From assembly GCA_039105265.1 (NCBI GenBank), contig JAPFFF010000003.1, positions 5,890,001 to 5,954,000 on the forward strand: a stretch of DNA of 64,000 bases. Direction: 5' to 3'. The stretch comes from Tritrichomonas musculus. Taxonomy: Eukaryota > Parabasalia > Tritrichomonadida > Tritrichomonadidae. The notes below the pieces were generated by a model. That model was not told the origin of the DNA. It saw only the letters and a list, made by a program, of their open reading frames with translations, and ran no database searches. Within the stretch, counting starts at the first letter, position 1; each line of letters starts with the position of its first letter. The position numbers and the translations under genes are program-made. Positions 56,338-64,000 of this stretch are shown one piece after another.

Positions 56338-59300
56338 CTAAGTAGGTGCTTTCTTACAAAAACGAACATCATCGATAGAATATGATACAACTAAAATGTT
56401 GTCTTTATCTTGTATCTCCTGAATAGTATTATCATTTGCTTCTATCAGCTCATTTCTATCTATTGAATATAAGATAGCTTTAATATCGCTATCATTATCA
56501 TCATTATTCAGATAGACTAAAATTTTATTTTTTGTAATTGCGAAATTTAATTTAAAATCAATTTCAACCTTATCTGCAAAATATTTTTTAAATGGCTCCT
56601 CAATACTTTTATCATATGCGAAAGTTTGCGTAATTCCGACCTTATTTTCAATTTTAGGATCATCATATTTTAAAGTAAAGATATAATGATTATCATATTT
56701 CAAATTATAAGTTTGACTATTCAAACAATCTTTTAGTTCTTCTTGAGAACTTATTTCATAGAGACGATTTGTGAAAATGGACAAATTTTCCGATCCATCA
56801 ATGAAAACTTTTTTACAGTTTTCATAGATATTGTCACTTTCTTGGCAAATTGAACAGTTAACGTCTTCGCAGGATGGACAAAGGCTGCCGAATCCAGCTT
56901 CGTCTGGCAAGTGGGCCGCCATCATGCTTACTGTGAGAGCAAGAACTGGGTTAGAAAACTGCCTGAGAGCGTTGTAGCGCGAGCAGTAAAGTGCAATGAA
57001 AAGGAGAAAGTTGCGCCTCACAAAGAGAGGACAATTTAAGTGGTTTTGACGTGATGATTGGATTATTTCGTAAAGGCTTTCAAGCAAGGAAGGACGACTT
57101 GCAATTGCTTTATTTCGCTCTTCTTTTGTGTCATTGGTGACATTTTCTACTGTTTCTTCTTTTGCATCTTTAGTGATACTTTCTTCTGTTTCTTCTTTTG
57201 CATCTTTAGTTACATTTTCTACTGTTTCTTCTTTTGCATCTTTAGTTACATTTTCTACTGTTTCTTCTTTTGCATCTTTATCTTCATCATTACTTGAGTC
57301 ACTCGATTCAGATGATTTGTCTTGTTCTTTGTCAGATGGTGATTCTTTTTCATCATCTTGGCTTACTGTTTTTGGTGATAACTTTTTCAATGGCCTGCTT
57401 GTTTTCTGTCCTGCACGCTTCTTGTTTCCTTTTAGATTGATCTTCCTGCTTTTACCTCGTTTCGTTTTATTTAAACTTGGCTTTTTAGCTTTTTCATCTT
57501 TTTCATCTTTCTCTTCTTTCTCTTCTTTTTCATCTTTCTCTTCTTTTTCATCTTTCTCTTCTTTTTCATCTTTCTCTTCTTTTTCATCTTTCTCTTCTTT
57601 TTCATCTTTCTCTTCTTTCTCTTCTTTTTCATCTTTCTCTTCTTTTTCATCTTTCTCTTCTTTCTCTTCTTTTTCATCTTTCTCTTCTTTTTCATCTTTC
57701 TCTTCTTTTTCATCTTTCTCTTCTTTTTCATCTTTTTCATCTTTCTCTTCTTTTTCATCTTTCTCTTCTTTTTCATCTTTCTCTTCTTTCTCTTCTTTTT
57801 CATCTTTCTCTTCTTTTTCATCTTTCTCTTCTTTCTCTTCTTTTTCATCTTTCTCTTCTTTTTCATCTTTTTCATCTTTCTCTTCTTTTTCGTCTTTTTC
57901 ATCTTTCTCTTCTTTATTTTCAATTTTTCTTTCAGTTTTAGTTTCTTCTTTCTCTTCATTGTTTGAATCATTTGATTTATATTTATCTTTATCTTCATCA
58001 TTACTTGAGTCACTCGATTCAGATGATTTGTCTTGTTCTTTGTCAGATGGTGATTCTTTTTCATCATCTTGGCTTACTGTTTTTGGTGATAACTTTTTCA
58101 ATGGCCTGCTTGTTTTCTGTCCTGCACGCTTCTTGTTTCCTTTTAGATTGATCTTCCTGCTTTTACCTCGTTTCGTTTTATTTAAACTTGGCTTTTTAGC
58201 TTTTTCATCTTTTTCATCTTTCTCTTCTTTCTCTTCTTTTTCATCTTTCTCTTCTTTTTCATCTTTCTCTTCTTTTTCATCTTTCTCTTCTTTCTCTTCT
58301 TTTTCATCTTTTTCTTCTTTCTCTTCTTTTTCATCTTTCTCTTCTTTCTCTTCTTTTTCATCTTTCTCTTCTTTTTCATCTTTCTCTTCTTTCTCTTCTT
58401 TTTCTTCTTTTTCATCTTTCTCATCTTTTTCATCTTTCTCATCTTTTTCATCTTTCTCTTCTTTTTCATCTTTCTCTTCTTTCTCTTCTTTTTCATCTTT
58501 CTCTTCTTTTTCATCTTTTTCATCTTTCTCTTCTTTTTCGTCTTTTTCATCTTTCTCTTCTTTATTTTCAATTTTTCTTTCAGTTTTAGTTTCTTCTTTC
58601 TCTTCATTGTTTGAATCATTTGATTTATATTTATCTTTATCTTCATCATTACTTGAGTCACTCGATTCAGATGATTTGTCTTGTTCTTTGTCAGATGGTG
58701 ATTCTTTTTCATCATCTTGGCTTACTGTTTTTGGTGATAACTTTTTCAATGGCCTGCTTGTTTTCTGTCCTGCACGCTTCTTGTTTCCTTTTAGATTGAT
58801 CTTCCTGCTTTTACCTCGTTTCGTTTTATTTAAACTTGGCTTTTTAGCTTTTTCATCTTTTTCATCTTTCTCTTCTTTCTCTTCTTTTTCATCTTTTATA
58901 TCTTTTTCTTCATCAGTTCCTTCCTTTTCTTCATTAGTTTCTTTCTTTTCTTCATCAGTTTCTTCCTTTTCTTCATCAGTTTCTTCCTTTTCTTCATCAG
59001 TTTCTTTCTTTTCTTCATCAGTTTCTTCCTTTTCTTCATCAGTTTCTTTCTTTTCTTCATCAGTTTCTTCCTTTTCTTCATCAGTTTCTTCCTTTTCTTC
59101 ATCAGTTTCTTCCTTTTCTTCATTACTTTCTTTCTTTTCTTCATCAGTTCCTTCCTTTTCTTCATCAGTTCCTTCCTTTTCTTCATCAGTTCCTTCCTTT
59201 TCTTCATCAGTTCCTTCCTTTTCTTCATCAGTTCCTTCCTTTTCTTCATTACTTTCTTTCTTTTCTTCATTAGTTCCTTCCTTTTCTTCATTAGTTCCTT

Positions 59301-61230
59301 CCTTTTCTTCATTACTTTCTTTCTTTTCTTCGCTAGTTTCTTTCTTTTCTTCATCAGTTTCTTCCTTTTCTTCGCTAGTTTCTTCCTTTTCTTCATTAGT
59401 TCCTTCCTTTTCTTCGCTAGTTTCTTTCTTTTCTTCATCAGTTTCTTCCTTTTCTTCGCTAGTTTCTTTCTTTTCTTCATCAGTTTCTTTCTTTTCTTCG
59501 CTAGTTTCTTCCTTTTCTTCCTCTTTTTCCTCGTTAACTTCTTTTTCAATGTCACCTTTATCTCTGCCTTTTTCTTTATTGGATTTTTCTTTTTTCTCTT
59601 CCTCCTCTTTTATTTCAACATCTTTTATCTCAACCTTTTCTTCTCTTCCTTTTGTCGAGTCTTGGCTTTCACTATCGCTATCTTCTGAACTTTGGTCATT
59701 ATAAGATAATCGCCTTCGCTTTCTCTTTACAGCCTTTTTGATGTTTGTTTTTGTCTTTCTTTTTTTTGTATTTGAATCTTCTGACGCTGTTTTTGAGTTT
59801 GATTTCTTACCACTTATCTTTTTCGGCTTTTTATCTTCTGAATCTGAATCTGATTCATCATCACTATTTTCATCTGAATCACTATGCTGATCTTTCCCAT
59901 TCAATTTTTTATTATTTGCTTTTGTTTTTACTTTTCTTTTTTTTTTAGCAAGATTTGACTTTTTCATCGTAGGCTTTGCTATATCATCTTTTTCTGACTC
60001 CGAATTTGAGTCTGATTGCTCTTTCTCTTCATCACTATCGTCTGAACTTTGGTCGTTATCAGATTGCTTTTTAGTTGATATTCGAGAAGAAACTTTCTTT
60101 TCCTCTAATTTCCCTTTATTCGTCTTTTTATTTATTTCTTTATTTTCAGAACCTGAGTTTGACTGTTTAGTTCCTTTAGATTTTGATGTTGATTTCTCTT
60201 CTTCCTCGGAATTTGATTCTGATTGCTCTTTTTCTTCTTCAGATTCATCAGAAGATTGATATTTATTGGATTTCTTTTTCTTTCCCAATTTTCGTTTGCG
60301 ATTTTTATTGTTTGATGTTTTTTTATTTTCTCTTTGTGCTCGTTTACTTGATTTATCTGTCTTTTTTGATCCTTTGCTTTTCATATTTTTTCTTTCCTGA
60401 TCATCATCTTTCGTTTTGCTTTTTTCTTCTATTTCTTCTTCTATTTCTTCTTCTGATTTTTCGTCATTTTTATTATCATCATAAGAATCATTGTCTTGAT
60501 CTGAATTTTTGGTAGGTTTTTTAACAGAATTTTTCTTTTTTTTTGATTTAACTTTAGACTGTTTAGTATTTTTTTGTTTTCCTTTAATTGGTTCATTCTC
60601 TAATTTTGACTTTTTGGAATTTTTGCTCATATCTTTTTTTGGTTTTTCTTCTATTTCTTCTTCTATTTCTTCTTCTGATTTTTCGTCATTTTTATTATCG
60701 CTATTAGAATCATTGTCTTGATCTGAATTTTTGGTAGGTTTTTTAACAGAGTCTTTCTTTTTTTTTGATTTAACATTAGACTGTTTAATATTTTTATGTT
60801 TTCCTTTAATTGGTTCATTCTCTAATTTTGACTTTTTTGAATTTTTGTTCAAATCTTTTTTTGGTTTTTCTTCTATTTCTTCTTCTACTTCTTCCTCATC
60901 TTCTTCTTCCTCTTCCTCTTCTTCTTCCTCTTCCTCTTCCTCTTCCTCTTCCTCTTCTTCCTCTTCTTCTTGCTCGTTTAATTCATGATCTTCTTCTTTG
61001 CTTTTATCTGAACTAACATTTTCGCTTGATTTTGAATTTGTTTTGCTATTTTTTTGCGCTTTAATATTTTTTTTGCTTTTTTGGCTATCCTTTTTTTTTT
61101 GAGATTTTTGATTATCGATATTATCTTTCTTTTTAGTTTTTGATTTTTTTATTGCTTTTTGATTACTCGTTTTCTTTCCTTTTTTAGATTGCTCTTTTTG
61201 TTCATCTTCTGATGTCTCTGATTCGCTCAT
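56338..61230 (-). CDS. 1,630-residue Lys/Glu repeat protein with a Cys-containing C-terminal domain
   Basis: Starts at ATG 61230. Residues 1 to about 560 are Lys/Ser/Glu-rich, with two near-identical KKSKLENEPIKGK units. About 570-780 is some 30 copies of a seven-residue EETDEEK-type unit. About 790-1345 is three copies of a long block (KAKKPSLNKTKRGKSRKINL onward) separated by EEKDEKEEKDEK arrays. The last ~270 residues are a non-repetitive domain: RPSLLESLYEIIQSSRQNHL, helical LFVRRNFLLFIALYCSRYNA, then CPSCEDVNCSICQ (two CxxC pairs, possible zinc site) and a beta-rich tail. I do not recognise this domain. Extreme charge suggests a nuclear or cytoplasmic disordered scaffold; that is inference. 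A large opposite-strand ORF (57128-59704) is its shadow. Confidence 0.85.
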   Translation of the reverse strand: MSESETSEDEQKEQSKKGKKTSNQKAIKKSKTKKKDNIDNQKSQKKKDSQKSKKNIKAQKNSKTNSKSSENVSSDKSKEEDHELNEQEEEEEEEEEEEEEEEEEEEEEEEDEEEVEEEIEEKPKKDLNKNSKKSKLENEPIKGKHKNIKQSNVKSKKKKDSVKKPTKNSDQDNDSNSDNKNDEKSEEEIEEEIEEKPKKDMSKNSKKSKLENEPIKGKQKNTKQSKVKSKKKKNSVKKPTKNSDQDNDSYDDNKNDEKSEEEIEEEIEEKSKTKDDDQERKNMKSKGSKKTDKSSKRAQRENKKTSNNKNRKRKLGKKKKSNKYQSSDESEEEKEQSESNSEEEEKSTSKSKGTKQSNSGSENKEINKKTNKGKLEEKKVSSRISTKKQSDNDQSSDDSDEEKEQSDSNSESEKDDIAKPTMKKSNLAKKKRKVKTKANNKKLNGKDQHSDSDENSDDESDSDSEDKKPKKISGKKSNSKTASEDSNTKKRKTKTNIKKAVKRKRRRLSYNDQSSEDSDSESQDSTKGREEKVEIKDVEIKEEEEKKEKSNKEKGRDKGDIEKEVNEEKEEEKEETSEEKKETDEEKKETSEEKEETDEEKKETSEEKEGTNEEKEETSEEKEETDEEKKETSEEKKESNEEKEGTNEEKEGTNEEKKESNEEKEGTDEEKEGTDEEKEGTDEEKEGTDEEKEGTDEEKKESNEEKEETDEEKEETDEEKEETDEEKKETDEEKEETDEEKKETDEEKEETDEEKEETDEEKKETNEEKEGTDEEKDIKDEKEEKEEKDEKDEKAKKPSLNKTKRGKSRKINLKGNKKRAGQKTSRPLKKLSPKTVSQDDEKESPSDKEQDKSSESSDSSNDEDKDKYKSNDSNNEEKEETKTERKIENKEEKDEKDEKEEKDEKDEKEEKDEKEEKEEKDEKEEKDEKDEKDEKDEKDEKEEKEEKEEKDEKEEKDEKEEKEEKDEKEEKEEKDEKEEKEEKDEKEEKDEKEEKDEKEEKEEKDEKDEKAKKPSLNKTKRGKSRKINLKGNKKRAGQKTSRPLKKLSPKTVSQDDEKESPSDKEQDKSSESSDSSNDEDKDKYKSNDSNNEEKEETKTERKIENKEEKDEKDEKEEKDEKDEKEEKDEKEEKEEKDEKEEKDEKEEKEEKDEKEEKDEKEEKDEKDEKEEKDEKEEKDEKEEKDEKEEKEEKDEKEEKDEKEEKEEKDEKEEKDEKEEKDEKEEKDEKEEKDEKEEKEEKDEKDEKAKKPSLNKTKRGKSRKINLKGNKKRAGQKTSRPLKKLSPKTVSQDDEKESPSDKEQDKSSESSDSSNDEDKDAKEETVENVTKDAKEETVENVTKDAKEETEESITKDAKEETVENVTNDTKEERNKAIASRPSLLESLYEIIQSSRQNHLNCPLFVRRNFLLFIALYCSRYNALRQFSNPVLALTVSMMAAHLPDEAGFGSLCPSCEDVNCSICQESDNIYENCKKVFIDGSENLSIFTNRLYEISSQEELKDCLNSQTYNLKYDNHYIFTLKYDDPKIENKVGITQTFAYDKSIEEPFKKYFADKVEIDFKLNFAITKNKILVYLNNDDNDSDIKAILYSIDRNELIEANDNTIQEIQDKDNILVVSYSIDDVRFCKKAPT
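57270..58900 (-). repeat. Three near-identical long repeat blocks
   Basis: The marker sequence ACTTGGC at 57475, 58186 and 58834 gives periods of 711 and 648 bp, both multiples of three. Block cores of about 200-300 bp are essentially identical in DNA. They differ in length only in the intervening 18-bp-based TTTTCATCTTTCTCTTC arrays. Confidence 0.9.
58906..59530 (-). repeat. 21-bp tandem array encoding EETDEEK variants
   Basis: About 30 units of 21 bp (plus strand TTCCTTTTCTTCATCAGTT-like), with variants that swap Asp/Ser/Asn and Glu/Lys/Gly at fixed positions (TDEEKE, TSEEKK, TNEEKEG). All in frame. Confidence 0.9.
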
Positions 61231-62331
61231 TTTTTCTGAAAATTTTCAAAACAAATATGGCATAATATTTTTTATTGATGAAACAAGAAGTAGATGCAAC
61301 GAAAATTTTTGGACAAGGCCTCTCAAAAAGTGGACTGTCAAATTGATTTTTCTCATTGATGAAAAGGTTTTATGATTTTATAATAATATAATATAAAACT
61401 TTATTTTAAGCATTTGCACTTTTTAAATAAAAGATTAAAATTATATGAAAAATTATATTATTTTCACGATGCTAAAAATGGGCATGCGATCATCCATTAT
61501 TTGATATAAATATAATATTAATTACAAATAAATAAATTGCAAATATAGGAAAATAATTCCTTGGTAGAGTTAAGAATAATTAATTTTATTCATGAAAAAA
61601 TATGAAAAATTTTGTTTCCAAACAAAACATAGAATTCTTCCTTTTTAAATTATCTTTTTGAATTGGATTTGAATTATTAAATGAAAGATTTCCAACCTAG
61701 TGAATCTGCAAGTTCTTAACTATCCCATGAATCCAGCTTTAAACACAAAGAAATCCAAAAATAATCAATCCAAATTCATATTATAATTATCTATAAAATT
61801 TGAATTAACATCATGATTAATCATTTTTACATATATTAAAATATTTTCAGTCTATTATAAAAAGGATCCATTCATTGGAACCTTGCTTTTAATAAAAAAA
61901 AATACTAATAACCAACAAAAAAGTTTACAATTTATAATTATTTAGCATGCACTATATTAAATATCAATAAACAACTAATTGCAACATATATTTTATTATT
62001 TGCTTTCTGAAATAATAAAAACAACTGAATAAAATTTTAGAAAAAATTAGAATTTTCATATCACATTTCAAAAAAATACTATCATGTTTTGAATTTGTTG
62101 CAGCTACTCTATGAAACAACAACAACAAAAATAAATTGTAACATTTTTGATATATTTCGCATATTATAACAAAATAAAATTAATTTTTTTTTTTTTTGAT
62201 TTCTTTGATAATATCTAATCCAAATAATAATTTTTTTTTTTTAAAACAAAGTGTATACATAATTTTATTTTAAAAACCAAATAAATATAGTATATTATAA
62301 TACAATATTTAATAAACACATAATTTTAACA
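61231..62331. other. Intergenic AT-rich DNA
   Basis: About 1.1 kb holding the promoter of the Lys/Glu repeat gene (near 61231) and the 3' flank of the last gene. Poly-T runs at about 62184-62198 and 62229-62241. No ORF, repeat pair or RNA gene recognised. Confidence 0.4.
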
Positions 62332-64000
62332 TCAGATGCATTTTGGGACTTTAATAACAGCTATATTAAGTTTAAGGGAAAGCTTTGTATCAGATTTTTT
62401 CACAGTATCAAACATTTCTTTTGTTACTGCAATAAAAACTTCTATAATTTTGGGACTGAGTGCTTTAATATATTGACGAAAATTTGTAACAAGACGTGTG
62501 AACCAAATAAATGATACAATTAGTTCATCAACACCAGCAAAAAAGAAACAATTACATGCAAATTCTTCGAAACTTTTAACCAATATAAAATCATCATTAT
62601 TTTTGAAAAATTTGTCATAAACAAGATTCAATTGCCAAATAATTTGGACGAGTTCATAAATTTGATTTCCAAGTTTCAAATCACGAAGATTTTGCATTTT
62701 TTTAAAAACTTTCAAAACGAATTTATTTTGTGAAATCATTGTTACGATTTTTTCTTTTTTAACGAGAAAACATCTTCTTTTATCAGAAAAGAAAGCGAAA
62801 TCTCTTCTAATTTCATCCATTCCTTCACATTCAGTCGGCCATTCATTTAAAATGGCCAAAGCATAATGATAATTAAATTGAGGAATATTTTCATTAGAAT
62901 TCACAATACAAAGCAAATCTTCAAATTTTTCAGCTTTCATTTTCATTATATTTTCATTTTTTTCATCTTTTTTCACTTTTTTTTCAGGTAAATTTTCACT
63001 GCTTTCATTCAAATCATTTGAATAAAAACTGCAGAATTGACAAATATTTGAACGATAAGCAGAATTTGAATCAAAAAATACTTGTTGTATTTGCTGTTGT
63101 TGCTTATTTTGTTGCTGATCAAATAATTGCTTTTTGGTTTGATTTTGCTGTTGTAAATGCTTCAAATAAAAATGCTGACATGAAATATTTTCTTTATAAC
63201 GAAAAGTCATGAATTTTAAGCTGTTTGAAACATATTTTTGGGATTCATCTTCATTAATTATTGTTGATGAAAAATTTTCTTGTGAAATGCATTTTTCAAG
63301 GACAAATTCTTGCGCATTCTTCCACATGCACATTTGACTATCACGCTTAAAATCTTCCAAAATGCGAGAAAGTTCTCGCTGCGTTTGGAGCCTTCCAATA
63401 AAAATTTCAAACGCCTTTTCAGAATAATTTTTCTTTTCATTTAACTTTTTTAACATGAATGAACGGAAACGAATCGATTTAACAGTTGTTGAGTTCATAA
63501 CAGCTTGAATTTCTTGATTTTTTGGGTTTTTCATATTAATTAATTGAGGAACAGTTAAACCGTTAATTAAAGCAGTTGATAATACTTGATTCCAAACACG
63601 TTCAAAATTTGCAACTTCTTCCTCTGTGAAATCGTTTTCATCATTAGATTTTTCTTGAAGATTATTAAATATAATTGAAATAGGAGAACGCTTAGCTCGT
63701 GATGATATCGGCTTGGCTGAAAATTGAACATAGCCAGGAAGCATAGATTCTGCTTTGGCAGGCGGGATTTGCGATTCTTTGAGAGTTGCTTTAAATTTAA
63801 ATAAATTCGATTCAAGTAAAAATTCTCGAAGAAAACTAATCTCGAAACCTGATAAAAGTGAAAAAACACATGGTAGTTGGATATCGAGAACATAAGACAA
63901 TTCTTGAGTGGTCAATGATTCAGATTGGGATTCAATAATGGCATTCATTAAAATTTGTTGGTGTGGAGATCCATAATTAAATGAACAATAATTCAATATC
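62332..64000 (-). CDS. Unrecognised protein, 5' end outside window
   Basis: The frame is open to the right edge. The only early initiation codon in view near the edge is a TTG at 63996, and the first ATG (63948) interrupts what reads as continuous helix, so the true start is probably beyond 64000. The visible 555 codons are mainly helical: LTTQELSYVLDIQLPCVFSL, FTEEEVANFERVWNQVLSTA, LRDLKLGNQIYELVQIIWQL. A Gln-rich linker encoded by CAA repeats lies at about 63080-63160. A lone cysteine cluster (CQFCSFY) is in the middle. No catalytic motif or transmembrane segment. I cannot assign a family. Confidence 0.7.
   Translation of the reverse strand, partial: ILNYCSFNYGSPHQQILMNAIIESQSESLTTQELSYVLDIQLPCVFSLLSGFEISFLREFLLESNLFKFKATLKESQIPPAKAESMLPGYVQFSAKPISSRAKRSPISIIFNNLQEKSNDENDFTEEEVANFERVWNQVLSTALINGLTVPQLINMKNPKNQEIQAVMNSTTVKSIRFRSFMLKKLNEKKNYSEKAFEIFIGRLQTQRELSRILEDFKRDSQMCMWKNAQEFVLEKCISQENFSSTIINEDESQKYVSNSLKFMTFRYKENISCQHFYLKHLQQQNQTKKQLFDQQQNKQQQQIQQVFFDSNSAYRSNICQFCSFYSNDLNESSENLPEKKVKKDEKNENIMKMKAEKFEDLLCIVNSNENIPQFNYHYALAILNEWPTECEGMDEIRRDFAFFSDKRRCFLVKKEKIVTMISQNKFVLKVFKKMQNLRDLKLGNQIYELVQIIWQLNLVYDKFFKNNDDFILVKSFEEFACNCFFFAGVDELIVSFIWFTRLVTNFRQYIKALSPKIIEVFIAVTKEMFDTVKKSDTKLSLKLNIAVIKVPKCI

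Noticed and set aside
57128-59704. 858-residue plus-strand ORF of SSFSSFSS repeats
   Set aside because: Antisense of the Lys/Glu repeat gene, which has the better non-repetitive ends and an ATG.

Overview
The window looks like a parabasalid protist chromosome, most likely a trichomonad close to Tritrichomonas. The DNA is very AT-rich and the genes are long and almost intron-free. They include an R2R3 Myb regulator of the trichomonad kind and many Asn/Glu/Lys/Ser-rich low-complexity proteins. The one intron I can support ends in ACTAACATAG, a fused branch-point/3' splice signal of the trichomonad type. Fragments of Maverick/Polinton-like, Tc1/mariner-like, pogo-like and hAT-like elements lie between the genes. 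Species assignment is an inference; no rRNA or other marker gene is present.

Layout. 1-2.4 kb: the 3' part of a coiled-coil gene split by the intron. 2.8-4.9 kb: two minus-strand housekeeping genes, a Dus2-like tRNA-dihydrouridine synthase and a probable Iwr1-like RNA polymerase II import factor. 5.6-6.6 kb: broken DDE (pogo-like) transposase and Myb/SANT remnants. 7.1-24.3 kb: one uninterrupted 17.2-kb reading frame for a 5,747-residue protein built from a degenerate short motif and recent internal duplications. 24.7-31.0 kb: a minus-strand run of an STPGR (H-SHIPPO) repeat protein, Mediator subunit 21, a coiled-coil protein with a 24-bp tandem array, and a small protein resembling AIRIM/C1orf109. 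31.2-34.05 kb, divergent from these: a PP2A B56 regulatory subunit with a roughly 500-residue disordered N-terminus.

34.6-36.7 kb: nested small transposons, including an hAT-like insertion in the end of an older inverted-repeat element. 37.4-42.5 kb: a CAP/SCP-like protein, a Myb factor and an unrecognised helical protein. 42.8-45.4 kb: an hAT-like element with a clear 8-bp target duplication. 46.1-52.4 kb: decayed virus-like (Maverick/Polinton-type) genes interrupted by a Tc1/mariner-like element whose transposase keeps its DDE residues but has two in-frame TAG codons. 53.3-56.3 kb: four more inverted-repeat elements, one inside another. 56.3-61.2 kb: a 1,630-residue Lys/Glu repeat protein. 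62.3 kb to the right edge: the 3' part of an unrecognised gene.

The recognised genes are unlinked housekeeping functions (tRNA modification, transcription, phosphatase targeting, cytoskeleton), each apparently transcribed singly; I see no operon-like system. The least explained coding object is the giant repeat protein. The clearest genome-dynamics story is the layering of decayed elements. I do not see a convincing new defence or metabolic system. Two gene starts (7104, 31243) were moved inward to the first ATG because the longer frame would begin at TTG.
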